Of a stretch of 64,000 bases of DNA, positions 44,701 through 55,826 are shown piece after piece. Positions within the stretch are counted from its first letter, which is position 1. Each line of letters opens with the position of its first letter. Under the pieces are notes generated by a model, which saw nothing but the letters and a program-made list of their open reading frames with translations, was not told the DNA's origin and ran no database searches. Made by a program: the position numbers and the translations under genes. The DNA is from Symbiodinium sp. CCMP2592 (taxonomy: Eukaryota; Sar; Dinophyceae; Suessiales; Symbiodiniaceae), in contig CAJNDT010003223.1 in assembly GCA_905221615.1 (NCBI GenBank), positions 1,309,945 through 1,373,944 of the forward strand. The letters are read 5' to 3'.

Positions 44701-47700
44701 GTAGCCGTAGCAGCAGCAGTAGCAGTGGAAGAAGAAGCAGCAGTGGCAGTAGGCGTGTTAGGTAGCAGTCGGAGTGATAAGGAGAAGCAGTTTACCAGAT
44801 CTGGTTTCTCCGTGCCAGGCCTTGATGATTCTAAGGTACCGATTCAGCCGCTCTGTGAAGAACACGGCCTGAGCCAGAAGATCTTTTGGCGACTCTTGGA
44901 AGTCCTAAGTGCATGCCAATGCTGATGGCATCGAGAATGACAGTGGCCACACCCACAACAGTGGTGGCAGTGACGAGCGTCATCATCGTAATAGAACCCC
45001 TGAAGTAATGCTCGACGCTGTCGGTAAAGCAGGGCACCTCCTGCTGCTCTCCAACATTGGACTGAACCTCGGGCTGATCTTGGGTTCGTGAAGGATCGCA
45101 ACGGCATCTCATGCATTCTCAAGGTGCAAGACTGCGATGTGTGCAGATGCTCATCGCAGAAATACCTGTATAATATCATAAGCACCATAATGTTCCACTG
45201 ACAAAAAAAAGTTCCGGGCTTGCGTTTGTGGCTCCTGCCAGTCGTGGAGGCTCAGGCACTCTTTTCGAACAGACGTGGAAAACAGTTCAGCCTCGGGAAA
45301 CGTCTCTGGTTGGTGGGTCGCACGGCCCGGGTTTCCCTCAACTGAGGAAACTGGCTCCCAACACACTTCCTGTTTCTCCACCGGGGCGGGGGACCTTACC
45401 TCTGAACCGCAGCTCGTCGAAAATTTGCCACGTCGTTGGAGTGCGAGTACTATTCTCCTGTCCTCTGGGCCTGCGGCTGTCCGAATGCTGCCCAACACCT
45501 CCACCGCAACCGCGTTGGCCTGTCATTTTCCAAGAGAACATCGGACATATTTGGTGCGATGCTTCCACCTCTCAGCTGAAACTCGGCCGAAGGGGCTCAC
45601 AAGGTCTGATTGGCTCATGTGTTTCTTGATTTCCAGCATCCCTTCTCCACCCCAGACTCACATCATATGAAAATCCGAAAACAGCACGCGGAGGACTCCA
45701 AACCAAAGTCTGCGCCTTCGCCATGGCATGATTCTGCACGACGCCATAGTGGCCCACGGTCTTTCCAGTCCGCCTGGCGGTTGAGTGAATGAATAAAGAC
45801 CGCAGCGGAGACCACTTGCATACCACTGTCGGCACCTCACTAAGACCATGTTGATGGGAGTGATGATCGTAGCCTCGTGGAATGCGCGCATGAAGAACAT
45901 CAACATCATGGCTTCCAGGCACCCGGCAATCAGAGCCAGCTGAGGATGAGTTGCGTACATGGCGATCAGAGAGCCGGCAAACTTGACGACCTCGTGTCCG
46001 TGAATTGAATAAGAGACGGCTCGTGTCTGCGTAGATGCCTTTGAGCTGTCCGTGCGACCCAAGTTCCGTAGTAAATAAGTCTAAAGAGAATCCTGGAGCA
46101 GTTCCAGCAGCTTTGAAACGACTCTAGGAAGTCTAGAAGTCTTCTATCCTATCGGTGTGCATCAGCGAGCTGACATGTAGGACATCGATTTCTCAAATCT
46201 CTGTGACGACACCTGGGGTCGGCGTGTCCATCTGCAGAAGAACCGACATCAGAATTCAATTTAGGCAAAAGCCATTGGCTTTCGCATTGACGAGCGGAGA
46301 TGTTCGCAGACATTGGGCACAAAACCAAGCACACCATCAGACAAACTCTGAGAAATTCAAGCCCCATTCGGGATTGAGGAGGTCAGATTCCTTCAACTTA
46401 GCTAGGAAAGGCCATCAATTGCCGTAGAAAGTCCTCCAAATGTTTGCCCAAACGCACGCCCGCCACCACCATCAAGGAATCAACAGCTATTGATTCTGTA
46501 TGCACATGTGTCCCGACATTCGCCTTGCCACATAGTCGTGTACAGAGCTCGAATGGCCACTGTTGCTGTTGGTGGGCCCATCTGTTTCGGTTTCAGAAAA
46601 CTACCGCCGACAATGTCTGATTGGTTGAGCTGAAGGAGTGACTCTGGACGCGGTATGTCAGTTTGGTGCCTTGCACCCTTGCAACATCTTGCAACCATCG
46701 AGCAGAGTCGAGCACTCACCAGCCAAGGTCCACACAGCGCCCAGCACTGTCTGGGTGGTGAATTGCGTGAGTGAGGACAGGGCCTGCCAATCCATCCCAC
46801 TTCGCGAAGCACCTTGAGCTTCTCTCGCTCAGCCCAAGGGGGGCCTGCGAATCGTTGATGAGCCGGCTGGAAAGCTCACCGCTCACCTTCATGGACATCG
46901 GAAATGTGATTTGGTTTCGGTGAGATGCATTTCAATACATGCAATGCAAGTCCATGTAATCCAATGCCTCGAGGTTCAGTGCAAGGCAGCACAATAAGGC
47001 ACTACGAATCGCTAACGCATCATGACATGCATGCGCATGTTTATTGCGTAGTGAGTGAGAGCTCTGCCAGCATGTGCATCCATGGCTGCATATAGGTTGC
47101 GATTTAGGGTGTGTGATCATGCACGCTTGCCTTCATGCAAACGAGCCGTGGCATATTCGGGTACTTTTGTGTCTGTTGCTTCATTTGTTTCGATGTGCCT
47201 TGACCTTCGCTGTTCTCGCAGACTCTAAACCCGAAGCCCGAGACCCTGAACCGCCACCAAACCCTGCAAAACTCCACCCTAAGACCCTTAAGTCCCTCAA
47301 CCTTAAGCCCCCTTAACTCCCCTTAACCTTAAGCCCGAACGGTACTGGGGCTCAGCATGGGAGTCGTAGAAGGCAATCTCCTGTTCCGTCAGATTCCTCC
47401 GGCTCATCTTCGGGGTCTCAGGGTCCAGACGGTTGAAATTTTCCTGATTTTTCACAGTTTAGGGTTCAGGGTTCAGGGCTTTGAATCGGTCTTCCTGGTT
47501 TAGGGTTTAGGTTTAGGGTTTTGAAATTTTCCTGGGAAAGGTTTTACGGGGGAGTATTCTGATCAGCTGGCTTTACGAGAAAGCCATCATGGCTGGGCTC
47601 ATTATATAGAAAGGCTGGATTTTGAAAAGGCTTCGGGACGAAGGCAGCTGTCGGAAACTCCCAGTGCTCAGGTCCCACGAGGTATGGACGCTGTTGCAGC

Positions 47701-48159
47701 GAGGGTGTTTCCAGGATGATAGCAGAGATGATGGTAGCTGCAATACTCAGACGCGCAGTAACGACTCCAACGACACGCCTTAAGACAGCAGTCGTCGCAA
47801 TCCTCGTCCGGGGGTCTTCTCAACAGGGAGAGAAGGACCCCTGTTTTGTAAAACTTCAACATGTCTCCGACAGGCCTGAACAGCTTGATGCGCAAGCGGG
47901 TCACCGTGGTGTGTCCGCAGATGGCAAACCTCAGAAGGGTTGGGTTTCAGCCCCTGGTCCGAGTTCTCTAACCCAGGCAAACACTATAAATTCTTGTGGC
48001 AAGCAACTCCGCAGCGTCAGCTATATTGCTCTATACTCATTCTGTTGGTCTTGTGTGCTCCTCGTCGTCTTCCATCTCGCTGTCACAAAATTCTGACAAG
48101 CAGGTGCCCGACAGGATGCCAACCAAGATCTCGCAGAAGTAGCTGCTGAACATGAGAAC
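38770..48159 (-). CDS. ABC half-transporter, TAP/MDR (ABCB-like) type, at least 26 exons, 5' end incomplete
   Basis: This gene encodes a membrane exporter with one transmembrane domain followed by one ATP-binding domain, the layout of ABCB half-transporters that work as dimers. In minus-strand order the exons give transmembrane helices, the GEL-SRL segment before helix 3, the SIRT segment after helix 4, then Walker A (IGESGAGK), Q-loop (FVEQEPVLFDR), signature (ISGGQKQR), Walker B (MLVLDE), D-loop (SALDSENE), H-loop (AHRLST) and the C-terminal VLDKGHVVEQGTHDEL. The last reading frame stops at the TGA complementary to 38770-38772. The piece between Walker A and IEDPSDGS is not securely placed and the start codon was not found; upstream exons may lie at 48650-48520 and 48900-48840. 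Many introns have GC donors and one has a GA donor. Substrate and membrane cannot be deduced. The family call is secure; exact exon edges are less so. Confidence 0.93.
38950..43080 (-). CDS. Nucleotide-binding-domain exons of the ABC transporter
   Basis: The ATPase domain is spread over at least 12 small exons: 43080-43042 (DVSFAYSGRADLQ), 42986 to about 42962 (VLTKVRLEA), 42885-42852 (DIVALIGESGAGK, Walker A), about 41904-41847 (IEDPSDGSITLDGLDYR), 41680-41612 (NIRWLRSQIGFVEQEPVLF), 41553-41493 (LSDNIAYGSAKGAPREEIE), 41007-40946 (AAARRANAHKFITDLQSGYE), 40211 to about 40160 (GERAARISGGQKQR), 39520-39470 (ARAIIRNPKMLVLDE), 39391-39325 (ATSALDSENEHIVQQALDEL), 39196-39175 (KTTFIIA), 39113 to about 39096 (HRLST) and 39039 to about 38953 (VLDKGHVVEQGTHDEL). 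All catalytic motifs are intact, so an active ATPase is expected. Joins 41847/41680 (GA donor), 41493/41007, 40946/40211, 39470/39391, 39325/39196 and 39175/39113 (GC donors) each restore the family consensus without a residue gained or lost. Confidence 0.92.
39175..39196 (-). CDS. 22-nt micro-exon of the ABC transporter
   Basis: This exon encodes the KTTFIIA part of the conserved (R/K)TTxxIAHRLST segment between D-loop and H-loop. It is bounded upstream by a 128-bp intron (39324-39197) and downstream by a 61-bp intron (39174-39114), both of GC-AG type. Without it the preceding exon (…QQALDELMR) and the following one (HRLST) would lack a strand that is always present in the family. Confidence 0.8.
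39875..39945. mobile_element. Family E remnant in an ABC intron
   Basis: ATAGCACGCCCCAACCTTAT then TCTAATCATTGAGGCCCC, the right part of family E. Confidence 0.55.
40027..40132. mobile_element. Family A element in an ABC intron
   Basis: GGGGCTTCCGAAAATAGGGG ... GGTACCCCTAATTTTCGAGA; the outer end is worn. It lies between the signature exon (ends about 40160) and the Walker B exon. Confidence 0.8.
40735..40925. repeat. Telomere-like CCCTAAA/CCTGAA tract in an ABC intron
   Basis: CCCTGAACCC, CCCTAAACCC and CCTAAATCC variants directly after the exon at 41007-40946. Confidence 0.8.
41727..41830. mobile_element. Family A element in the ABC intron with a GA donor
   Basis: GTGTGAATTTCCGAAAATAG ... 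CCCCTTTTCGGAAACTCCCA. The intron 41846-41681 is 166 bp, and this element makes up most of it. The element starts 16 bp after the donor. Confidence 0.92.
42222..42422. mobile_element. Family B element with extended right arm, in an ABC intron
   Basis: CTTACCTTTGGTTAGTAGGG ... CCCTACTAACCAAAGGTAAG, then the 110-bp arm ending CCCTTCTAACCAAAGGTAAG. Same structure as 34999-35198. It lies between the Walker A exon and the DPSDGS exon. Confidence 0.92.
43373..48159 (-). CDS. Transmembrane-domain exons of the ABC transporter
   Basis: Exons read on the minus strand are 48159-48098 (FSSYFCEILVGILSGTC, helix), 47929-47876 (TTVTRLRIKLFR), 47396-47354 (NLTEQEIAFYDSHA), 46886-46845 (VSGELSSRLINDSQ), 46783-46720 (LTQFTTQTVLGAVWTLA), 45990-45874 (helices around AGSLIAMYATHPQLALIAG), 45760-45716 (GHYGVVQNHAMAK), 45519-45478 (ANAVAVEVLGSIRT), 45303-45233 (TFPEAELF...KECLSLHDW), 44999 to about 44905 (TLVTATTVVGVATVILDAIS), 44383-44322 (SPFFIQVFELLRVAMTL), 43545-43485 (NLADIWINFKQTV) and about 43434-43373 (FIQLLLRRPEIP). 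In known family members QEIAFFD, TGELxSRL and ANAVAEExLSSIRTV occur in this order, which fixes strand, frame and order. Introns after 47876, 46845, 45874, 45716, 45478 and 45233 read best with GC donors. The 44999 exon may be joined through a further small exon that I could not place. Confidence 0.85.
44523..44760. repeat. AGC/AGT trinucleotide tract in an ABC intron
   Basis: Mixed AGCAGT and AGCGGT units give a Ser-rich plus frame (44368-44925) that lies antisense within the ABC gene. Confidence 0.92.
47440..47530. repeat. TTTAGGGTT tract in an ABC intron
   Basis: TTTAGGGTTCAGGGTTCAGG and TTTAGGGTTTAGGTTTAGGG near the NLTEQEIAFYD exon. Confidence 0.75.
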
Positions 48160-48178
48160 CTTAGGCTTCTTATTTTCA

Positions 48179-48272
48179 GGAATCTAATTTGAGTTACCAT
48201 AATATAGAAACTATATTGGGAATATTATTACTTACCATAGAACCCTCCTATTGCAACTTCAAGTAGATTCCT
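48179..48272. mobile_element. Palindromic element next to an ABC acceptor
   Basis: AGGAATCTAATTTGAGTTAC on the left pairs with CAACTTCAAGTAGATTCCT on the right; the centre ATATAGAAACTATATT is itself palindromic. Its edge is 19 bp before the acceptor of the exon starting at 48159. Confidence 0.7.
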
Positions 48273-48414
48273 TAACCAGAACCTGAGCAGGGCTCTCCGA
48301 GTAGAGGCAGACGAACTGTAGTTTAGGGATTCAGGGCTCTGGTCTTGTGCTTTGGAACACTTTACCTCCGCCCCGAAAAGTATGGTGCCTTTCGGGCTTA
48401 GGGTAATATTTAGT

Positions 48415-48505
48415 TGCAATAGGGTTTTGAGGTATATTATACTATTATTTAGGGTTTAGGGTTATAAGTATAAAGGGTTTTGAGGTATATTATACTACTA
48501 TATAA
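48415..48505. repeat. Direct repeat of a family E fragment
   Basis: GGGTTTTGAGGTATATTATA occurs twice about 55 bp apart, with TTTAGGGTTTAGGG between. Confidence 0.6.
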
Positions 48506-49039
48506 GTATATAGCACATCAGAGAGCCGCGCGGAGAGAAGGACGATGGGCTCGAAGAGGACCTCCCCTATGTCCACCGACTCTGGTCCTGCCACGAAGCT
48601 CTAAGCAGAAAGCTAACAAACCTTCGGACAAGCCCAAGAGCTCTAATTTCTACTGGCACCTAATGGTGTGTTATAGTACAACATAGCATAAGATGCTATA
48701 ACACGTTGGATACAACATGCGGACTAAGACAGCAGTAGTGGTGCTTACAGCCATGGCATGCCACGGCACTAGTCATCAAAGAAGCGGTAGTGCCGGGCAG
48801 CAGGAAAATCTACGAGTACCAAGCAGCAGCCTGTATGAGTCGCACTTACAAGTGCGGAGCAAGGCTCTTCAGGCCAAGTACCCCGATAACAGCCACCTGA
48901 TATAGAATCACGAACCGAAGCAGCTCTCGTTCCCTGCCAGCAGTCCTAGCCCTGGCAGTCAATATCTGGAACTGATCCCATGCCGCACCGTTCAATTCAC
49001 GAATAACCAGCAATAGCCATGGAAGCTTTACACTTTGAG

Positions 49040-52000
49040 CAGCTACCAGCTACTAGAAGTAGAAAGAACCCTCCAAACCAAGTATTGATGTCCTGGCCTC
49101 CTTGTTGGGCATACTTCCTTGCTGCGTCCACGGCAACATCGACCTTTCAAAGCCAAGCGAAAACACAGAGCTTCGTCACGTGCAGATGGGGCTGCGGCCA
49201 GTTGCCCCTGCACTGCGGGCACCAGGAAGCTAAGCATCGTGAGCCTGGAACAGGCCCGGCGACTTTGTTTATCGTCGCACATGCCCCTAAGGACGCATAA
49301 AACCCTCTAAACCGATACAGTATAAGCTGATAGAACCTACTAAGAACCGAGAAATCATCCGGAACAAATCCGATAAAACAACGTTGAAACCACCTCAATG
49401 ACAACACTAAAACAAACACCTACAAGCCCTTCAAATACACGGCCGGGGCCCCGGCACGAAGGAGATGACGATGCCGGAGATCAAGAAATGCAAAGGGCAC
49501 AGTGAGAAAACCTCGTGCCGTCGGTTTACAGGCGGTTTAGGGTCTCGGGTTTAGGGTTATGGGGTTTAGGGTTAGAGGGCTTATGGTTGAGAGCCTTTGG
49601 TGTTCTGTTCAAGGGCCCTCTTCAACAAGCACCACACGCGACAAATTACGCAGTTCCTCTCAGTGGTATTGGGAATCGGTCTAGGGTTGAGGGTCCAGTG
49701 GTTCAAAGTTCAGAGTGAAAGGGCACACGCCAACACATGCTGGTCCAAGATTCTGACCATTGCGGGAGACTTGCTTGGAAGCTGCGAGAAGAAGGACTAA
49801 GGACCCGACGCGGCCTGAGTCCTCTAATACCCGAAAATTCCCAAAAGCCGCTTTTTTAAAAGAAACATAAAAGAAATCTGCCCCCTAAACCCAAGGACCG
49901 TGAAGCCCCCAAAAACCCGAAACCCGAGCAGAGAAGCCCAAGACTCCCACAGGCACAGAACTCCTCGGGTGCCATTCAGCCGGTTTAGGGTTTAGGGTTT
50001 AGGGGGGAACCTCCTCCTTCAGCAACTTCAGCGAACTGGCAATGGTCGGCGCCTTCGGAGATGGAGTTTGAGGTCATTTCAACGGTTTAGGATTTCGGAG
50101 CTCCCTTTCCCCCCTTGAAGAACCATGGTACAAGTACAACAATGTCTTAATATTCTCTTGGGTTTTATATGAGCACAAATAAAAACTGATTCCTCAGTGA
50201 CTATAGTTCCAGGTTGGGGCTTGGTTAGGGTCTGCATGGGGTCTGGGGCTTGGGTTCTTGTGGATCGCAGATCCAAATCGCCATGATGGCTCAGTCCAAC
50301 ACTGGTATGGTGCCTTTTTGTCGGGGGGGGGGGGAGGTGGATGGTTGCAAGTTTCCCTACTCCCGGCTCTCCCACTGCTGGCCGACCGTCATCCTTTGCT
50401 ACCTGTAGTACCGTGCGGAGTACAACAGGGTTTAGGGTTTCAGGGCTTTGGTGATTGGGATCTCTGGCTTGGGTTGGAGCTTGATTTTTGATTTCAGTTT
50501 TGGGCTTTCAGCCAATAACACTCCATGACAACCGACAAGGCAATCACATAACCCCAGTAACACGAAACACCCCGATAGCTGATCCGTTGTCTCCCCTACC
50601 AGATGTACAACTACCGTAGAATGTACCCCACAAGCTTATGGTATTCATGTATCCCCTGGCTGGCCTCCATGCCAGTGCGCTCCTGCGCATCCTCCTGAGC
50701 TTGCTGCCCTTCTGCCTGCATACGCAGGGGGAGTTTGCACAGTATGGTTTTGATGTCTGGTAATAGTTAGACCCTTAGACCTTTAGGTTTCTTTCCTTTA
50801 AACCCTCGTGTCTTTTAGCCAATGCCGCAGGACTACCATGTTGGTTGAGGAGTCGGGGGTTTCGGGCTTTAGGATGTAGGTCAAAGGTTTGCAGAGTTTC
50901 GAAGCTAGCAGCTCAGCGTTTGGGATCCCACATGATCCCACCCACGAGCCTGAATCGCCGCAGCATGTTGCAGCAAGCGGTTGTGCATGCGCATATACCT
51001 CGACGGATTGCGTTAGGTCATAGGGGCAAGGGTTTGAGACGTGTTAGGGTACAGGGCTGCAAGGGTGTCGGGTCTGGGCTCGTCGAGTTTACAATTGGCA
51101 ACATGCCAGCAGACTTCTCCCTGCCACAGCATCAAAAGTAGGGTCGGGACGACGCTGTCCAGCCTTGCTGCACCAGTGGCTACGTCTGCTCTCCAAACAA
51201 GTACTTCCGAGCTGCTACAGTACTGATGCAGTCCTGTCAGTCCTGCCTCTCTCTTGTGCTCTCAGCAAGTAATCAATGGAGCCACTGCTCTAAACCCAAA
51301 GCCTAAACCTTTAAACCCTAAACCGTGGTGTCCACATCTCAGAGCAATGCAACTGCTCGGAGGCCAATCGGGATCCTGCGACAGCCTCGCAGCCATCGGC
51401 GACGGCACATAGCTTCTTCCAAATTCCTCCCTGCCTCTCTCCATCAAGCTGCGTCCAAGAAAGCCTCTGCGTCTGGGGGCCTGCATCAGGTCCGATTTCC
51501 CATGAATCTGGCATGTTCGACATCCACTTGGCACTGAGACGACGCATATCTGCCTGCCCCATTCGCCTGCAGTAGTCAATCAGGAGAAGGACTGGCAAAG
51601 CGTGGGATGCACACAGCTGGTCTAAGCACCTGCTCCGTGAACAGAGGGGCTCGCGCGTCGTGGCCGTTCGCGAGCATTCTGTTCCACTGCAGCTCTTTTG
51701 TGTCAGTTGTCTTTGTATGAGATTCGCTTGCACTGCCCACCTTTTGAGGGCCTGTTTTGGCATGCCAAACGGCTGAAGCAAAACGTTGCACCAACAGAAC
51801 AAATCAAGGAAAGCATGGCACTGGCTAAAAGGGGACAGAAAAGTACCTCCTGGAGTCTGTCCCTCCCTCTGCATTTTCTGGTTCTGCATCCCTGCGCCCA
51901 ACATCTTGCGGGATCATCTGCAGTGCTACAGACGAGACCACTACAACCCGAGGCAGTCGACCCCTGGCTGCGAAGTCTGCTCGCTGGCAGACTGTGTCGC

Positions 52001-52950
52001 CTTTCCTTCTGATTCCTGGGTTCTAGCAGCGAACACTGCACTCTGAGACTCCGTGCTTGGAAGTCTGAGTCCACAAAGTTCCGTCCGCCAGCTTTACAAG
52101 AAACAAGCTTGGCCAGATGGCTTGCTCATGTTGTCAACTATCGGTGCACTTCTGTGTGGTCTTCGACGTGGGTCCTGCAGTTTCTGTGTGAGATCATTTC
52201 ACTCTCTCCATCTGCGCACATATCAGTGCAATAATTCGGCTAGCAACGAAAGGGCCGCAGACATAATCCTGGCGCACTATCCCCATGCACCAGGAGCAAG
52301 CGGCCAACGCGCTCTCAAAGCTTCTCTGAGTCAGACTCACCCAGCGGCAACGCCTCATCAGCAGAATGCTCGCTGTCAAGAAGGGCCTAGGACATGACTT
52401 GAGATGCATGAGGCAGCAGCTGAAAGAGGCTCTGGATCGCAACTGCCACTGCCGTCAATAATGAGCTCTGTCCTGCCCAGGCAGGCCGGCAAGTTCGTTT
52501 ACGAACTTCAAGCTGTTGTCCCGGGCGCACCCTTTCTTTCCAACGGCAGCTTGCAAAATCTTCTCCGACAGGGCGCTGACATCGCAGTCCTTTCAGGATA
52601 TTTCACAGGATCGTGGAGCAGAGCAAAATGCGTAGCGAGACAAGCTCATGCATCCTGAGCACGGCAGAGGTGATTCACTCGCCGGCAGAAGGTGTACCTA
52701 AGAATGGCGAAATCGCCAACGAAGATTCACATCAAGCAAACACACTACCGGCATCGCTGCATGGCAACTCCGGTCGAGGGCACCCCTTGAAGGACTTTGT
52801 GCACAAGAAGATCGTGGCCTGAATTGTGCCCGCAGCTAACCTCAGCACTTGCGCAGGAACGAGAGGTAAGCAGGGACTTGCGAAGTGCATCTTAAGGAGC
52901 TGGCTCGGAAGGCCAGTACGCGGACATAAGCTCATCCTTGCGACACTCTC
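49040..52950 (-). CDS. Unassigned exon group between the LRR and ABC genes
   Basis: Several minus-strand stretches have the residue balance of real protein and lie between plausible splice sites. They include about 52050-51920 (ARTQESEGDTVCQRADFAAR), about 51695-51610 (ELQWNRMLANGHDARAPLFT), about 51520-51350 (WTQLDGERQGGIWKKLCAVA), about 51215-51090 (EVLVWRADVATGAARLDSVV) and about 49150-49070 (VDVAVDAARKYAQQGGQDIN, after an AAAG acceptor). The last could be an N-terminal exon of the ABC gene. I recognise no family, and overlapping frames on the other strand are also open in places (for example 52613-52822 plus), so strand is likely rather than certain. Confidence 0.35.
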
Positions 52951-53099
52951 TGACGATCTACAAGTGACCTGAAGGTCAAGAAACCCTAAACCCTATACCC
53001 TGAACCAAGCAAGATCACCGACGCCGTCCTGAAAGGCGAGAATGTCAATGACATGGGACGCCACCGCCATGATAATGGCCATGTCTTTCGCCTGTGCTT

Positions 53100-53690
53100 T
53101 GGATTTCTGGTTGGCTTATTCCCAAAACCCTGAACACTCAACCCCTGAACCCTAAACATTCTAAACCCTAAACCCGCAAATTAAACCCCTGAACCCAGAG
53201 CCTCCCGGAGCAGATCCTCACAGAAGAAGAGGAGAAGAGGCACCTGGGGTCCACCCGCAAAAAAAAAGCGTCGAAAAAGAGTTCGTAGAATCGAGTGAAT
53301 GCAAGAATGGAATGTAAGATAGTAGTCTACTAGACTACGATATCAAAGTAGAACGTACTAGTAAGATAATGTAATGAAGGTTAGTTTTATTCTATAATCT
53401 CATCTCATACATCGTAGAATAGAATATGATACAGTTTGATTTACTATGATGTAATGTAGGAGGCTTCGAACTCAAAGCCGCAACGACCCACCGAGAAACA
53501 AAGCTCCAGGCCCATTCCGCGAAGAGTGCCCCGTCCCAGTGGACGTTGTAGTCCAGCACTCGGAGGACGTCCACCTACCGGAGCTGCTGAACCCTAAACC
53601 CCTGAACCCTCAAATCCTAGATCCTAAAACCTCAACCCGGAAACTTAAACCCTAAAACCCTGAACCCTTAAACTCTTCTGTTTCTGACTT
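53100..53690. repeat. Telomere-like tracts flanking an AT-rich stretch
   Basis: CCCTGAACC/CCCTAAACC runs at 53120-53200 and 53585-53670. Between them is a GTAATGTA-rich stretch and a possible exon at about 53574-53490 (VLRVLDYNVHWDGALFAEW). Confidence 0.6.
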
Positions 53691-54364
53691 TTGGGGGGCC
53701 GAAGCGCCAGGTGTTGCCTCAGCATCTACGAAGTCTTGGCGGGTGAAGGCATTGCAGGAGAGCCAGTGCCTCAAGCAGCTCGGTACGAAACTGGAGGCTG
53801 AGGGTGAGGGTTTAACTTATTGACTTATAAATGGCAGGATCAATGTTATCGTTATTGTTATTATTATGATTATTTTCCCGGCCGGCGCTTGATGCTCGCA
53901 AATTCGATCCACAGCACGATCTGCTAAGCTCCCGTCAACTGTTGCTCGGGGATGCCTTCACGGCAGGTGCAGTGGCGGAGGTAGCAGAAAGCCGGTTCCA
54001 AGGCAGGACCAACCTCGTTGCTGCCAGTACTTCGCTGCGAGGTTTGCACAGGTCAGGGCGACCACCTGCAGAATTCAGGTCTCGTCCCATTGCACTGCCG
54101 AGTTCCGCGAGTTCTTCTAATCCTTACAGGCATGTTGTTTTGCCTTGGTCTCGAGGCTGCCGTGCGAGAGTGCTAGGGGCAGAGAAGTCAGAGAGCGGCC
54201 GCTTTTTGACCCGGGCAGTCCTCCGGCGTCTGGAACGAGACCGGAGCTTCTCCACTCTGATGGTGAGCTCTACGGTCAGCTGTACATGACGGACGCTGAG
54301 AGGGTGAACCCTGGGAAGACCACGCTGCAAGCATCGTTGGCATTTCGGCAGCGGCTACGGAAAG

Positions 54365-54476
54365 GCTTCAGAAAACTAGGGTCCTTTTTGGTCCTTTTGT
54401 GAAGGACCCTACAAAATACCGTTTCTTTATGGGGCTTGGGATTTAGAGCTCCTTGTTTTCTGAAGCTCTCACATTA
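54365..54476. mobile_element. Palindromic element, single copy
   Basis: GCTTCAGAAAACTAGGGTCC ... CTCCTTGTTTTCTGAAGC, with GGTCCTTTTGTGAAGGACC inside. Confidence 0.75.
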
Positions 54477-54590
54477 CAGCCGTCACAGAATCTTCGTCCC
54501 TGGGCACGCTATTATTGTTGCCAATGTTCTTCTTCTCTTCTTATCATTAACTATTGCTGCTGTTATTAGAGTTACTATTCGTTATGAAAC

Positions 54591-54692
54591 GGTTGATGAT
54601 ATAAATCCTGCATTACCCATGATAAGGAATATACCATAATTCCCATAATAGTTTAGGGTCATTAAGGCAATGCAGGATTTATATCATCAACC
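54591..54692. mobile_element. Palindromic element with 27-bp inverted repeats
   Basis: The left end GGTTGATGATATAAATCCTG continues CATTACC; the right end is its complement with one mismatch. The interior has TAAGGAATATACC, also found in family F. Only one copy seen. Confidence 0.88.
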
Positions 54693-55138
54693 GAAGATGA
54701 CAGCTTGGGAAGCCCAAGGCTCTGAGGGCCGCGCGCGGGCGGAAGAGGCTCAGGCTCGCAGATGGGCTGGGGCAGAGCCTCGAAATCGTGTTCGTAATGA
54801 TAATAACAAGAATACCAAGAACAGCAATAACACCACTAGTCATAAGAAGCAGAATCATAATAATGATGATAACAATGCTAATCATAACGAAAATTGCTGA
54901 TAATACATGTTGAGCAACAGTTGATAACAATAGCAATTAAAACAACATTGACAATAATAACAATAATTTTGCAAGAGCAATACGAAAAAGCAAACATTCA
55001 CAATAATGGCAGTGGCGTTGTTTATCATGCTGCGTTGCAGCAGCGCGCCCTCGTCTCAGCCTATCCCAGCCCGCGGCCTCGGCTCGGGGACGTCCAGCGG
55101 TCATGGGTCCAAGCCAGAACCTGATGGAGATTTTGAAT

Positions 55139-55233
55139 ACCTTGGGTTAGCAGGGAATGGAAAAATGGTAGTAATAGTAGTTATAAGTTATAATTGTACC
55201 CCATTCCTCTATTGCCTACTAGCCCAAGGTAAG
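55139..55233. mobile_element. Palindromic element, family B (diverged)
   Basis: ACCTTGGGTTAGCAGGGAAT ... TGCCTACTAGCCCAAGGTAA, with a degraded centre. Confidence 0.8.
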
Positions 55234-55826
55234 TTTTTGGGACGCTGACAACACTTCATCGAGGCATCGTGCGGCATAAACGAAGGTTGACCGTCATCTA
55301 TCATCATCTTGCTTGATGGTGACTAGCATCACGAATGGACAAGTCCATTGCGAGCTCTACCTGAACAGCACCCACTTAATCATGCTCTTTGGGGCTACGC
55401 TGGCGAGCCAACACGTCCACCGCACACCCTCAATTGGGAGTCAATAGAAGAGTGCCTCCCTAGTCGGTCTATTGGAAGATGCAACCAAGCAGTTATGTGC
55501 CTTCTTGTGGAGATAATCATAATGCAGAGTATGGATTCTTTCGTTTGGGCTACGTGGACGGCTGCAGTGACAGCACCGGCAAAAGCGCGATTGCCAAGGT
55601 CGGCGCTGAAGGCCAAGCACGTTAGCTTTGGCCTGTTCCAGACCTAAGATTCGCTGCAGACGCCCCGACGCTGCGGATCACTGCCAAGCTCCGAGGGGTT
55701 GACGGAGCCTTCCATGCTCTCCAACCTGATGCATGGCGCACGATAATTAGTTCTTTTGACATTATTCTTAAGATTACTGTTGTGACTATTATGAGGGATC
55801 CCAGGTACATCGCTGAATCGACCGGC

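Noticed and set aside
44368-44925. 185-codon Ser-rich plus frame
   Set aside because: It is made by an AGC/AGT repeat and lies antisense inside an intron of the ABC gene.
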